From: Toxorhynchites rutilus septentrionalis
Lineage: Eukaryota; Arthropoda; Insecta; Diptera; Culicidae
NCBI RefSeq assembly: GCF_029784135.1
Contig: NC_073746.1
Coordinates: 8,076,380 to 8,140,379 of the forward strand
Direction: 5' to 3'
Length of the DNA stretch: 64,000 nucleotides
Positions 35,452 to 48,012 of this stretch are shown piece after piece; positions within the stretch are counted from its first letter, which is position 1, and every line of letters begins with the position of its first letter. The notes under the pieces are model-generated. The model did not search any database. It worked only from the letters and a program-made list of their open reading frames with translations, and was not told where the DNA came from. The position numbers and the translations under genes were made by a program.

Positions 35452-35455
<4 letters not shown>
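35344..35455 (-). repeat. Reverse copy of the 3.4-kb dispersed repeat end
   Basis: ccatttgatgtttgctgtaa and gatctttgttcgaaagtgga are the reverse complement of phrases at 3400-3460, which links this block to the repeat at 2953-3474. Confidence 0.65.

Positions 35456-35513
<58 letters not shown>
35456..35513. repeat. (TA)n microsatellite
   Basis: About 58 bp of pure TA dinucleotide. Confidence 0.97.
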
Positions 35514-35515
<2 letters not shown>

Positions 35516-36432
35516 AAAATATTTTTAATAAGTTATTAGTATGTACCCTCTGAAAATTCTCCGAACTATCGCGGAAAAGGTTTTGTATTGCGCTGACGAC
35601 TAAAAGTGAATCGGGTGTGTTGTAAATGAACCGACATTTCCGAAAACAAAAAAAAAAGAGGGGAAAATGCGCCACCGAAACTTTTGAGTGATTTGTGAAA
35701 CGCTGTAACCCGGTTATAAAATAATTCATTCGTCTAAGCAACAACTTGTATAAAATATTTCCAAGATTGCGATGGGTAGATTTGACCATCGATTTGCTGT
35801 GCGTTCATTATTTCATGAAATATTCATAATTCGAATCAAAGGATAATTTTTCATTCAATAGAGAATACCTCTGTAGTAAATAGTTTCTAGGAATCAAATA
35901 GAAGCGAAATAATCAGGTTGAATGGACGGTTATTGGAAATATATTTTCAAAATCTATAGAAACTTTGAAAGCAAACGAAAAACGCTTTATCTTTTCTTGC
36001 AATGTCTTTTGTCTACAGCACATATACACATCAAACTAAAAATATGTACGTACGATATCCCTAAACTAGAAATTTGTAGCTTGAGAATGCTGTATTTTGT
36101 ATCTTCATATCATCATTTATATCGAAGCTACAGGCGTTCCGAAATCGCTTAAAAATTTCGACCCTTTACTCCTCAATTCTTTGTCAAGTGAAGATCTATA
36201 GAAAAAAATCTATATGTATAAAATTATTCTGTTCGTTTTAGTGCACTTCAAAAGCTTGAAAAGTTCGGCACTGATGGAACTCATATTATGACACAATATA
36301 CGAGCCACTTCAAAGATTGTTATTGCTACTGTCAATGTCTCAGGAATATTCAAGATTGCCAGATGAAATAAGCACACTTCTGAAATAAAGCTGTGAACGT
36401 AAATTAATTCTAGTATTGAATATGTATTCTAT
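35514..36432. other. Unassigned sequence
   Basis: No gene recognised; open frames are short and without features. It ends at the target-site duplication of the downstream LINE. Confidence 0.3.
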
Positions 36433-36441
36433 GTGATAGCA
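36433..36441. repeat. Target-site duplication, left copy
   Basis: gtgatagca, identical to 41076-41084 immediately after the A-rich tail of the LINE between them. Confidence 0.85.
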
Positions 36442-36449
36442 AGGAAGCT

Positions 36450-37442
36450 GTGGAACAGATCAAAGTTGGAATACTCCCGGAGGACTATCCCAACACCGAT
36501 CTTACTACGGCTCAGTTAGATTCCATCCAGAATGCTCTACTCACTGCAATAGAGCAACAAAGAAACGAGCCGGTTAAGCCCAATTTTTTCAATTGCTCGT
36601 ATAAGTCAGGTTATCTAATCCTTTCGTGCAAAGATCATCAAACTTCGGAATGGTTGAAGAAAGTGGTTCCCGGGATAATCCTAGACGACAACGTCAAACT
36701 GGTTGCTCTAGACGCCAAAAATATTCCGCGTCCAGAAATTCTCCATGCCTTTTTCCCACAAAGCGCAACATTCAGCGACGAGAGACTCAAAAGCCTCATT
36801 GAGAGTCAAAATGAAAATCTCTCCACCGATAAATGGCGAATACTAAAGAGATCCAATCCCAACGAAAATCACGCGGACTGGACGCTAACAGTCGACGAAG
36901 CTTCGATGCGTCAACTAACTAGCACAAACTTCAACATAAACTTCCGATTTGGCGAAACTAAGCTGAGGAAAACAAATCCAAAGCAGCGCCAATTCATGAT
37001 CCATAAAAGCTCCGGTGTATTCAAAGGAGCTCTGGGGCCAAAAAACGGGGAACCTAAAAATTCCAAAAACCCAGGAAACCTGAAGTCTTCAGAGACTAGT
37101 GACTCCAAAATAGTGGAACCACAAAATGCTCAAGAAGTCGTCAGAAGGGTTTCTGGCAAACAAAAGCGCCCTCGTGAAGCTTCTCCGAAAAACAATAAGC
37201 TTGGCATACTGAGTATTCCCGGCCCAAGCGGTACAAACTCAACGGCTATCGCAAACAGGTTAGGAACCTCGATTGTGCCAAGTAAAAAAGGTGAGTTTAT
37301 TCAAACCCATCCCAGATGCAAAACGAATACGGAAGCTGGAACAAGCAAAAAACATGACCTGATTTTCAAAAAAACAGATGGGACTCCGATCCTCCCAAAT
37401 GAACCACCAGATCGGATAACCCAACCTAATGCAGAACACTAA
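36450..37442 (+). pseudogene. LINE ORF1 remnant, 5'-truncated
   Basis: The 330-residue open frame (IKVGILPEDYPNTDLTTAQL...) resembles ORF1-type proteins of insect LINEs: a folded N-terminal half (1-175) followed by a basic, Ser/Pro/Asn-rich tail with KQKRPREASPKNN. No zinc knuckle is seen. The frame is open leftwards almost to the target-site duplication, so the ATG at 36450 is probably internal. It overlaps ORF2 by 14 bases in another frame. Confidence 0.6.
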
Positions 37443-40400
37443 AGTTCTGCAAATAAACCTCCACCACGCCAAAGCAGCGTCGAGCGTGCTATCCAGGAGG
37501 TTTACAAAAGACGCTGTGGATCTAGCTCTTATACAAGAGCCTTGGGTTCACAAAGGAAGAATACTAGGTATTCAAACAGGTTCATGTAAGTTGTTCTATG
37601 ATGACAAGCATGACTCCCCAAGAGCTGCTGTCTTAGTAAATGCAACCATTAAATGCTTTCCTATTACAGAGTTCATTCAAAGGGACATCGTCGCGATCAG
37701 AGTGGAAGTTCCTACCGCCAAAGGAAGGGCCGACATCGTAATTGCGTCGGCTTACTTTCCAGGCGATGTTCCTGAGGTTCCTCCACGAGAGTTAACAAGG
37801 ACTTCATTATTGGATGTGATGCCAACGCTCATCACACCATGTGGGCAAGTACGGATATCAACTACCGAGGTGAGTGTCTTTTAGAATTTCTCTCGTCAAA
37901 CAACATAGATATTGCTAACAAAGGGATTGAACCAACCTTCATTAACGCTATCAGACAAGAAGTCTTAGATCTAACGCTGTGCGGCCCGGCTATTCAAGAA
38001 AATATCCATAACTGGCACGTTTCCGATGAGGCGTCTTTGTCTGATCATAGACACATTATTTTTGAATGGAATGGTGGCATGGAAGTTCATAGAGAATACC
38101 GAAAAACCAATTGGGATCGGTATGCACTTGAACTCGAGTCTAAAACTCTAAACTCGAAAATAAGATCGATTCAGCAGCTTGAATCAGCTACAAAAGAACT
38201 AAATGAAACGATAGTCTCTGCCTACAACAGTGATTGCCCACTGAGAAAAGTATCTTCGACAAGAAACGTTCCTTGGTGGAATACAAGGCTCGAACGGCTT
38301 CGCAAAACGGCGCGTAAACTGTTCAACAGAGCAAAAATTACCTCGGACTGGTCTCAATATAAGAGAGCCCTAACTGAGTACAGTAGAGAACTGAGACGAT
38401 CTAAACGAAAATCCTGAGTATATAACTGCGAAAGCATTGAAAATACCCCAATCGTTGCTAGACTCAACAAGACTTTGGCAAAAGACCACACGAACGGGCT
38501 TGGATCGCTTAAAAAGGATGACGGTTCGTTCACAAAAACCCCCTCAGAAGTACTAGACTTACTGATGAAGACTCACTTTCCGGGATCTACATCTGTCCAC
38601 TCGGATACAAATCCTGGCTATAATGGCGACACAATATGCTCTCGAAGGCGTCTCATAGGACCCGAAAGTGCAAAGGATGTCGCTAACCTAGTTGCTGGGT
38701 TAGTCTTCACGAGGGCCAGAGTAGTAAACGCGGTGAGATCCTTTCTACCTTACAAATCTGCAGGTGCAGATGGGATTTTTCCAGCCCTGATTCAAAATGG
38801 AGAATCAAAACTAATTCCGTCTCTAATCGAGATCTTTAAGGCAAGTCTGATACTAGAGCACATTCCTTCGATATGGAGACTTTTGAAAGTAGTTTTCATT
38901 CCAAAAGCCGGAAAACGCGACAAATCACTTCCAAAGGCTTTCAGACCAATTAGTTTATCATCAATACTGTTGAAAACTGTGGAAAAAGTATTATATGAAT
39001 ACATAAAGTCTGTATTCATGTCCAAACACCCACTATCCAAATACCAGTTTGCCTACCAATCAGGCAAATCCACAATAACAGCACTGCACATGCTTGTGAC
39101 AAAAATTGAAAAATCTCTCTTGTCAAAATAAACCGCATTATGTGCGTTTCTTGACATCGAAGGTGCTTTTGATAATGCTTCTTATCTATCAATGGCACAG
39201 GCAATGAGAAGAAGACACTTCGATAACTGTTTAGTCGAATGGATCCATGGCATGCTCACACACAGAAAAATCATCTCGGAGCTGGGCGATCGTATGTGAT
39301 TGCAACAAAGGGTTGCCCACAAGGAGGCGTTCTATCACCTCTCCTTTGGTCACTAGTAGTGGACGACCTCCTGACAAGTTTAGAGGCAAAAGGTTTTGAA
39401 ATTGTGGGCTTCGCCGATGATCTAGTCATAATGATACGAGGCAAGTTCGACGACGTGATATCGAGCAGAATGCAGATGGCCTTAAACCTTACACAAACTT
39501 GGTGTACCACAGAAGGTCTGAGCATAAATCCCTCAAAAACAACAATTGTTCCATTCACCAAAAAGAAAAAACTGCATCTGCAGTCTTTATATCTTGGGGG
39601 AGTGGAAATAAAATGCAGCGCTTCAGTGAAATATCTGGGTTATCCTAGATGCTAAACTCAACTGGAATGCGCACTTAGATGCAATAATCAGTAAGGCCAA
39701 TACAGCCCTATGGGCATGTTCTAAAATGATAGGAAGAACATGGGGTCTTAAACCAAAAATGGGAATGTGGGTCTACACTGCCATTGTGCGGCCTAGAATA
39801 ACCTATGCCTCATTAGTCAGGTGGCCAAAGACCAAGGAGACTGTAGCTACAAAAAAGCTAAACAAACTCCAACGACTAGCATGCATTGCAATTACTGGAG
39901 CAATGCGAAGCACACCCTCGAGGGCACTGGAGGCTATCCTTCACTTACTACCTCTGAACCAACATGTTCAGCTAGAGGCTAAGAAAAGCGCTCTAAAGCT
40001 TAAACAATGGAAAAAAAATACTAGACGGAGACAAAATTGGTCACTTGAGCATCCTGAATCTCTTACCCGTAGGACCATCCTCAGAGATGAACAGTGATTG
40101 GATGGAACCTAGGACTAACTACGACATTCCATACAGTGTAATCGAACCTTCTCGTTCAATATGGGATGAAGGCGGTCCCAGAACAAAAATCTTTGTAGCT
40201 ATGGGAAACTGGCCAACAGTTTTTCAAGGAGAAATAGCTGCGATAATAGAATGCTCAAATGTCTGCCTTAAAAGAAAATATAGACATGCTAACATCTGCA
40301 TAATCTCAGACAGTCAAGCGGCACTTATAGCTCTGAATGCTTTTAAATGCTCCTCAAAAATTGTCTGGGAATGCATTCTCCTCTTACGGCAACTAAGTCG

Positions 40401-40985
40401 GATAAGTTCGGTACAACTGTACGGGATTCCTGGCCATTGTGGAATAGAGGGAAACGAGCGAGCAGATGAACTTGCCAGGAACGGCTCAAGCTCACCTTTC
40501 ACTGGTCCAGAACCATTCTGTGGAATTTCTGACTGTGTGTTGAAAGGTGAGCTGAAGAACTGGGAAGACCGGGAAGTGTTAGCCAACTGGTTGGCGGTAC
40601 AACTTAACCAGTCAAAAAAATTTATCACGCCGAGTATTAAAATTACTCAACAATTGCTGAGTCTTAATAAGACTTCAGCACAATCACAGGCCTTATAACA
40701 GGACACTGTCCGAGCAAATACCATCTCAAAAACATAGGTTTAGTGCAAGATGATATTTGTCGTTTTTGTAATACCGAAAGCGAAACCTCGGAACATTTGC
40801 TCTGTAATTGTGGAGCTCTAACTAGACGCAGACTTAAATACCTTGATAAGGCTATTCTGGAGCCCAAGGAAATTTGGTCTGCGTCGCCAATCAGGATTAT
40901 AAAATTTATCAAACAGAGTATTCCTGATTGGCACCTATCTCGCTATAGCTTTCAGTCTACTTCTTCATCAATAAGCAGTAGGTAA
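37429..40985 (+). pseudogene. LINE ORF2 remnant: endonuclease, reverse transcriptase, RNase H
   Basis: Endonuclease motifs: LQINLHHAK, ALIQEPWV, a CDANAHHTMW stretch after a frameshift near 37800, and SLSDHRHI. Reverse transcriptase motifs: AGADGIFPALIQ, FRPISLSSILLKTVEKVL, YQFAYQSGKST, FLDIEGAFDNAS, GCPQGGVLSPLLW and GFADD. RNase H motifs: ISDSQAAL and IPGHCGIEGNERADELAR. A terminal CRFCNTESETSEHLLC follows. Breaks include in-frame stops at 38415-38417 and 39129-39131, and frame changes near 37800, 39285, 39645, 40070 and 40685. The first RNase H aspartate region seems deleted near 40170. Non-functional. Confidence 0.88.
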
Positions 40986-41075
40986 GCTTGAAGCGGAGTA
41001 CAAAAAAAATGGGATATACCACAATAGTTCAGAATAATGGACGCAGTGGTTCACATCCAACAGGGGGAAAAAAAA

Positions 41076-41084
41076 GTGATAGCA
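41076..41084. repeat. Target-site duplication, right copy
   Basis: gtgatagca directly after the A8 tail, matching 36433-36441. Confidence 0.85.
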
Positions 41085-43849
41085 TCACATTTCTTGGCAT
41101 GTGTTTGAAAATCGTCAGCTTAAATTGTATCTAATAATGATTTTAAATCCATTTATTTTTATTCGATTGGCGTTGCTCAAGATTGGAATTGTGTAATTTT
41201 TATTCGGATGTGGATTGTTCAATTGTATATATACATGCGGATCGGGTATATATGTCAATATTTAACATGCATACTCTTCATTGAACTCCAATCACGATGG
41301 CGGAAAATTATTGTTGGGAAAACTGACAAGGTAACCTTAAAAAAAATTCCTAAAATTAACTGGACCAGCGATATTTTTCGTTACGTAACAAAAAAAAACA
41401 ACAGAAATCAATGACAAAACTCATGTTTTCCTTAGATAATAATATCATTAAACAAGGTTTCACTCATTATTCTCTGAAAGCCGATCCCATAATGATTTTT
41501 GAAACAAAACCGGTACTCTCCCAGGCCAAACAAAACTAAGAAACAATTATTCAGCGTAAGCATTTAAACGAGGTGTGAACTCACATTTTTGCCACAATTC
41601 GGCAGCACCTTTGCATGTCATCATCATTTGGGCATGATAAATGTTTTGGAACCAACAAAAAGCGGAACAAAATCCGCCGAATTTCACACGTTTAATCTAA
41701 GCCATTGGTCACCCCTCCACTCGGAACGCGGTCACGCCTCTCTCTCTCTCTCTCTCTCTCGCGGAGATAAGCTTCTGGTTTTGACGCCGAGCGCGTAGGT
41801 AATGAAGCCCCGGGTCCGGGCCTGGGTCAACACCCGCCCCCAAATCAGAAGTAGTAGCGTGCGAGCAACGACGAAGACGAAGACGACGACGTGATATGCA
41901 TAAATTAAATGAGATCCGCGTTTCGTGCTTATCTACTTCGGGCTGACTTGGCACAACGTGCGCGAATCGAAGAATGAGAAGATTTGGGCAAAATTAAGAA
42001 ATTAATTTTAATTAGGCCTTCGCAGAGAGTCTTGGACGCGGCGGAGGCGCGACGGGGGATCGGAGAAATACAACGTGCCGTCGGATTTCTTGATAAGAAT
42101 GTTAATTATGATGCCTGGAATTCGCAAAACGATCGTACGAAGTGAATAAAAAGAGATTGAGAGACAACAAGGGAAAAAAATTACACGCAACATAAAGATG
42201 TCAGCATTGAAGTCACAACTTTTTCGGTGAGAGCGAGGATAAGCAGATGTGCAAAAGTATTACTCCTTAGCGAAATGAACCATAAATAACTACTAACGTT
42301 ACCATAATTGTGAATAATTGCAACGAAACTGACGAGAATTCACCACGATGATGATGAAATGATTAAGCAAGCGTAATAAAGTTGCGATCTATTCGGTTTT
42401 TTTCCACACCGGATTTTGGTTTCACCTTGTTGAGAAGCAAAATGCGTCCATTTGCTCAGCTTCTTGTGGCGATGAAAAATGGTGGCGGAAAAAAACTACA
42501 ATAAATTAAGCTAATTGCCCGTGATTAAGACAAACAACCCGAGCGAAAATAAGCGGAACGGATGTGAATTATGCGTCTCGTGGTTTTCTCGAGAAAGAAG
42601 AAAAAAGGCTTCAATAACCGTAAGCGAAATTCTTGGAAAGAATTAAATTGGATTGAATATGGCAAAAACTGGAACGAATACTTAAAGAAGCGATGTAATT
42701 TTTATAGGTGGATCAATCATGAAGAAAAAAAATCATAATTCATATGCAAATAGCTCAGATTTGAATTGGATAACGCGAGCCTCAACACATGCAAAGCACC
42801 TCAATACAAAGTTGTCTCAATTTGAGTAGTGAGCGCTAGTGGAAGATCTTCTCATAGAAGAGATTTATCGTCCTGAAATTTAATTAGAGCTTTTTTATGC
42901 CGATGTCGAATCAAGTTTTCTTTTGTCTTCTGCACAAATTCAACGTGAATATGTACAAGTGCGAAACCGAAATAAAAAGTTCAACCAAAACTCCCAATTC
43001 AGCAGTAATATGCGGTCACTATTCGTAGTTTGAGCTGAATAAAACAGAAATATGTCGTTGAAGATATATTGTTTCAATCATACACATGCATCAATCGTCT
43101 GGAACAGCCTTTTGGGCTTTTGTCAAATTAGAGCTATCGGCGATGAGCGGGAGGAAATTCTTGCTGAAAGTCGTAATCAATCCTAGCAATAAAAATTTTC
43201 AAGAATTTGGTGTAGCTCTAAGAACAAAACATTTATCAAAACAACGGTTCAAACATGTCAACTTCTAAAATGTAAAACAATAAAACCATCCGATGGCATC
43301 GGAAACAGTCAGTGTTGCCAAAGTTCAAAATGTAGATAGTGACCATCGGTATTTTGAGCCACTATCACTTGTATATGTTTCTAAATTTGCGTTACCTTTG
43401 ACTCAGAGATCAACATTATAGCCTTTTGCTGAGTGTGAGCATCATATTGTAATATTTGTCTTACCTGTAATGAGAAAAAAAGATTACACAAATTAGTGAT
43501 CATTGAAATTAACGAATAAACAAGCTTGATAATTCATATCAAGAAGAGGAAAACATCAATCGAGGATAGAATAGATATTCAGAAAACATATAAGTAGAAG
43601 TGTATGGTGTAGCAGATTTTTGGAGGCAAACAAACAAAAAACAAATGTGAAAGTCTCTGAAATACAGGCAAAGAAACATGTAAAATGGATAGTAGAAACC
43701 GCATTCCAATCGCTATCGATTTGATGTAAAAATGCACCCAATCTGATGGAACTTAACTGATAGAATCAACGAATATTAAAATAACTAGATTAAAAGTTCA
43801 TTTTCATGATAAATATTCATACTGCAGTGTTAGAGTTGACATGCGAATT
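41085..43849. other. Mostly unique sequence with a GC-richer island (41570-42600)
   Basis: No exon or RNA was recognised. A CT run (41736-41760) and an agacgaagacgacgacg run (41870-41895) occur in the island. Palindromic attaattttaattag near 42001 could bind homeodomain factors (inference). The rest (42600-43850) is AT-rich without matched repeats. Confidence 0.35.
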
Positions 43850-46033
43850 GCTTACTCAGATACCAGATTCAAATCCCAAATTATACAAGAAATTCGGATT
43901 GAGATTCTGGATTCTTTAGAGATCTCAGATTTTGAATCAATACACAATAATAATCAATCTTGTATCAAGATTCCAGATTCCAAAATGATTACAAACGAGC
44001 CCAAATGATTCCTATCGATTTCAAAGGATTCCATAGTTCAGAGGTCAGGGTTCTGATTCCAAATTTCAAATTCCAGATGACAGACAAATGTACACTATGA
44101 TTCAAAATTCTCTATTTCGTGTAAAATGTCGCGATCCGGATTTCAGATTCCAAATGATTCCAATTAATTGCGATTGATTCCAAGTGATACCTAGCGAATC
44201 AGGACGATTCCGAGTGATTCTAACAGAATCCAGATAATTTAAAATATTTTTGAATAACCCCAGAATTAAGAGTGAAGATTTCAGATTTCGGTTTCCAGAT
44301 TCACGATTACAGATTCCAGATTACAGACTAATATGCACTATCATACAAGATCCCTTGTATCGCTTCTTTATGTGACGAAAATCGGATACGGTTTCCAGAT
44401 GCCAACTTATTCCAAGTATTTCCAAATAAATTCAAATTGATTCAAAACGATTCCAGATTCAGAGTGATTCCACGGCAGAATTCAGATTTTAATTACCAGA
44501 TTCCAAATGACACCAAATGATTTCGACTGATTCCATATTGAATTTTAAGATTCCACATTCAAAATTCCAAACGATTGATTTCGAGTGATTCCGTGTCAGA
44601 TTTCAAAATTCAAATACCAGATTCAAAAGGGATCCGAATGGTTTCGAATAAATCCGAATGATTTCGACGGATTCCATGTAAGATTTCAGAATTCAAACAT
44701 CAGATCCAAAATTCCGAATGGTTTATAATGATTTCAAGGGATTTCGATTGGTTCCAAATTGTATCGAATGGTTCCAGGTCAGATTCTAGATTCCACATTC
44801 TTGATTCCAAATAGTTTCAAATGATTCCGAATGATTTCGAATGATTCCATGTCAGCTTTCAGATTTCAAATACCAGATTCCCAATTGTTCCAAATGATTT
44901 CAAACGATTCCGAATGATTACGAATAGTTTTGAATGGTGCCGAATGATTCCATGTCAAATTCTAGATTCCACATTCTTGATTCCATGTCAGATTTCGGAT
45001 TTCTAATACCTGATTTCAAATGATTTCATATGATTTAAAATGATTCCGAATGATTCCATGTCGAATTCCAGATTGAAATATTTGAATTTCAAATGATTGA
45101 AATACGAGAATCCAATGTTTCCAAATGATTCCGAATGATTTTTAATGATTCCATGTCAGATTTCAAATTTCAATCACCAGATTCCAAACGGTTTCGTATG
45201 ATTCCGAATGGTTCCATGTCTGATCCATATTCCTATTGTTTCCAAATGATTCCAAATGATTCCGATCGGTTATGAATGGTTTCGAATGATTGCATGTCAA
45301 ATTCTATATTCCACATTCTTGATTCCAAAAGATTACGAACGGTTCCGAATAATTCCATGTCAAATACCAGATTCCATGTTGGAATATTTTGATGAAAAGA
45401 TCGATTGAAATACGAGAATCCAAATTATTTAAAATTATTCCGAATGATTCCATGTCAGATTCAGATTCCACATTCTTGATTCCTTTTGTTTCCAAATGAT
45501 CCGGAATGAATTTCGAAAGATTCCATGTCAGATATCTGATTTTCAATTATTAGATTCCAAATGACTCCAAAAGAGTTCGAACGATTTTGAATGATTTCGA
45601 ATGGTTCCGAATGATTCCATTTCAAATCCTTGATTCCACATTTTAGATACCAAATCTTTCCGAATGATGTCGAATGATTCCATGTCATATTTCGGATTTC
45701 TAATGCCAGATTCCAAATGAGTTCGTATGATTATGAATTATTTCGAATGAATCCATGTCAAACTACATATTGACACTTTTGGATTTAAAATGATTGGAAT
45801 ACGAGAATTCACTAATTCCAAATGATTCCGAATGATTTCGAATGATTCCACTTCAGATTCCAAATGATTCCGAACGATTCCGAATGATTCCGAACAATTC
45901 CAATTAATTCCAAAATATTACAAAAGACTCCAAAAGAATGATTCCGAACGGTTCCGAACGAGTCCAAACAGTTTAAAAATATTATCCCATTGATTCCATA
46001 GTTCAGAGTTTCAGATTTTCAGATTTCCATATA
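43850..46033. repeat. Degenerate ~10-bp satellite (GATTCCAAAT / GATTCCGAAT type)
   Basis: About 2.2 kb built from decamers such as gattccaaat, gattccgaat and gatttcgaat, interspersed with gattccatgtcagattccag-type higher-order phrases recurring roughly every 90-160 bp. Units are diverged, so the array is old. Minus-strand open frames reading WNHSEPFEI-type phrases are artefacts. Confidence 0.93.
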
Positions 46034-46458
46034 CAGTGACTTAAACTCGAAATCGTACCCGCCATGCAGATTATTTTTTTTAACTACTTTGGAAGTCGAA
46101 AACAAAATCCCACAGAAACGATAGAGGTTTCAAATGAAAGCTGGTTGATAGGGTTAGATGGATTTGGTATTGAATTAGTTGACAAACAATTGTGTTAGTC
46201 CACAAAATTTTTGAAAATAAAACAGAAGGAAATCGATTTTTTATTTCTTCCCGATATTTTTGTCCACTACATCTACACACATTTAGAAAAAAATATGTTC
46301 GTAGAATATTCCAGAAACTGAAGAATTAAGCTTTAAAATGATGTACATATCAAATATAGATAACATATATAGAATGTTCTGAAAACTTTTTTTTCGATTT
46401 TCAAAAGTAGTGAAAAAAGATCTGCATGGTGGGGAACGGTTTCGAGTTTGAATCGCTG
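46034..46458. mobile_element. MITE with ~70-bp inverted termini, TA-flanked
   Basis: The left end is cagtgacttaaactcgaaat and the right end in reverse complement is cagcgattcaaactcgaaac. Similarity extends about 70 bp (ccatgcagat, actacttt, gtcgaaaa/atcgaaaa). TA lies at both borders (46032-46033, 46459-46460). CAG ends with a TA target fit the Tc1/mariner-pogo superfamily. There is no coding sequence beyond short frames. Confidence 0.88.
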
Positions 46459-47345
46459 TATTCTGATTTCCAGACTATCATATTTTTAGATATTTAGATT
46501 TTCAGATTTTCAGATTTTTAGTCGTTTCTAGATTTTTAGATCTTCAGAGATTTGAGAGATTTGAGAATCTGAAAATCTGAAAATGTGGATCTCAGAAAAT
46601 CTAAAACTCTTGGGATTCAAAATTTTCAATGTTTAAATTTTTTAATTTTCAGATGTTCAGATGTTCAGATTTTCCGATTTTCAAATTTTCAAATTCGAAT
46701 CGTTTCTGAATCGATCTGAAAATGTGGATATCAGAAAATCTAAAACTCTGAAGATTCAAAATTTTCAGTGTTTAAATTTTTCAGATCTTCAGATTTTCAG
46801 ATCTTCAAATTTTTAAATTCCGAATCGTTTCTAGATTTTAAAATTTTCAGAATTTCAAATTTTCAGATTTTCAGATTTTCAGCAGATTTTTCGATTCTTC
46901 AGGTTTTTGAGCAGATTTTCAGATTTTCAGATCTTCAGATTTTCATATTTTTCTATTTTGAAATTTTCAGATTTTTCAGATTTTCTGATATTTATAGTTT
47001 CAGGTTTTCATATTTTCAGATTTTCAATGTTTTAAATTTTCAGATGTCAGATTTTAAGATTTTCAGATTTTTAAATTTTATTTTTCCGGATTTTCAGATT
47101 TTTATATTTCTGGTTTTTCAGATTTAGGTTTTAGGTTTTTAGATTTTTAGATTTTTAGATTTTTAGATTTTTAGATTTTTAGATTTTTAGATTTTAGATT
47201 TTTAGATTTTTAGATTTTTAGATTTTTAGATTTTTTAGATTTTTAAATTTTAGATTTTAGATTTTTAGATCTTTAGATTTTTAGATTTTCAGATTTTTAG
47301 ATTGTTAGATTTTTAGATTTTTAGATTTTAGATTTTTAGATTTTA
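46459..47345. repeat. Octamer satellite (AGATTTTC and TTTTTAGA variants)
   Basis: Tandem agattttc units (46490-47110) grade into agattttt units (47120-47340), with local irregularities. A related, inverted-type octamer (AGAAAATC) occurs at 60078-60510. Confidence 0.95.
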
Positions 47346-47439
47346 AAATTCAGATTTGAGATTTGAAATTTGAGATCTGAGAGATTTAAGATTTGCGATT
47401 TGAAATTGAGATTTTATTTTAAGATTTTCCAGAAAGAAG
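47346..47439. repeat. Transition zone of gatttga-type units
   Basis: Short degenerate units (agatttgagatttgaaattt) bridge the octamer array and the GA-rich array. Confidence 0.7.
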
Positions 47440-48012
47440 AAAGAAGAAAGGAAGAAAGAAGAAAGAAGAGAAAAGAAAGAAGAAAGAAGAAAGAAGAAAG
47501 AAGAAAGAATGAAAGAAGAAAGAAGAAAGAAGAAAGAAGAAAGAAAAAGAAGAAAGAAGAAAGAAGAAAGAAGAAAGAAGAAAGAAGAAAGAAGAAAGAA
47601 GAAAGAAGAAAGAAGAAGAGAAGAAAAAGAAAGAAGAAAGAGAAGAAAGAAGAAAGAAGAAAGAAGAAGAAAAGAAGAAAGAAAGAAAGAAGAAAGAAGA
47701 AGAAAGAAAGAAGAAAGAAAGAAAGAAGAAAGAAGAAGAAGAAAGAAGAAAGAAAGAAGAAGAAAGAAGAAAGAAGAAAGAAAAAGAGAAGAAAGAAGAA
47801 AGAAGAAAGAAGAAAGAAGAAAAGAAGAAAGAAGAAAGAAGAAAGAAGAAAGAAGAAAGAAGAAAGAAGAAAGAAGGAAGAAGAAAGAAGAAAGAAGAAA
47901 GAAGAAAGAAGAAAGAAGAAAGAAGAAAGAAGAAAGAGAAGAAGAAAGAAAGAAAGAAGAAAGAAGAAAGAAGAAAGAAGAAAGAAGAAAGAGAAAGAAG
48001 AAAGAAGAAAGC
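47440..48012. repeat. GAAGAAA-type polypurine satellite
   Basis: About 570 bp of almost pure purine on the plus strand with a 7-bp agaagaa period and GAAA variants. Such polypurine-polypyrimidine mirror tracts can adopt triplex structure (known property, inferred here). Lys/Arg/Glu-only open frames are artefacts. Confidence 0.97.

Larger units (their letters stand above)
36442..41075 (+). mobile_element. LOA/Lian-like LINE, 5'-truncated and decayed
   Basis: It is bounded by a 9-bp duplication (gtgatagca) and ends ggggg plus an A8 tail. Its 4634 bp contain a partial ORF1 (36450-37442) and an ORF2 broken by several stops and frameshifts (37429-40985). The start of ORF2 (LQINLHHAKAASSVL, ALIQEPWV) is typical of the LOA/Lian lineage, and RNase H plus a terminal CCHC motif agree. 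The left boundary falls inside ORF1-like coding sequence, which suggests 5' truncation. It is opposite in orientation to the receptor gene and the 20-25-kb LINE. Confidence 0.9.

Noticed and set aside
43441..43480. Possible exon donor (attacag|gtaag) on the minus strand
   Set aside because: No upstream coding sequence matches the missing receptor N-terminus.
45304..45688. Minus-strand frames with WNHSEPFEI-like repeats
   Set aside because: Artefacts of the decamer satellite.
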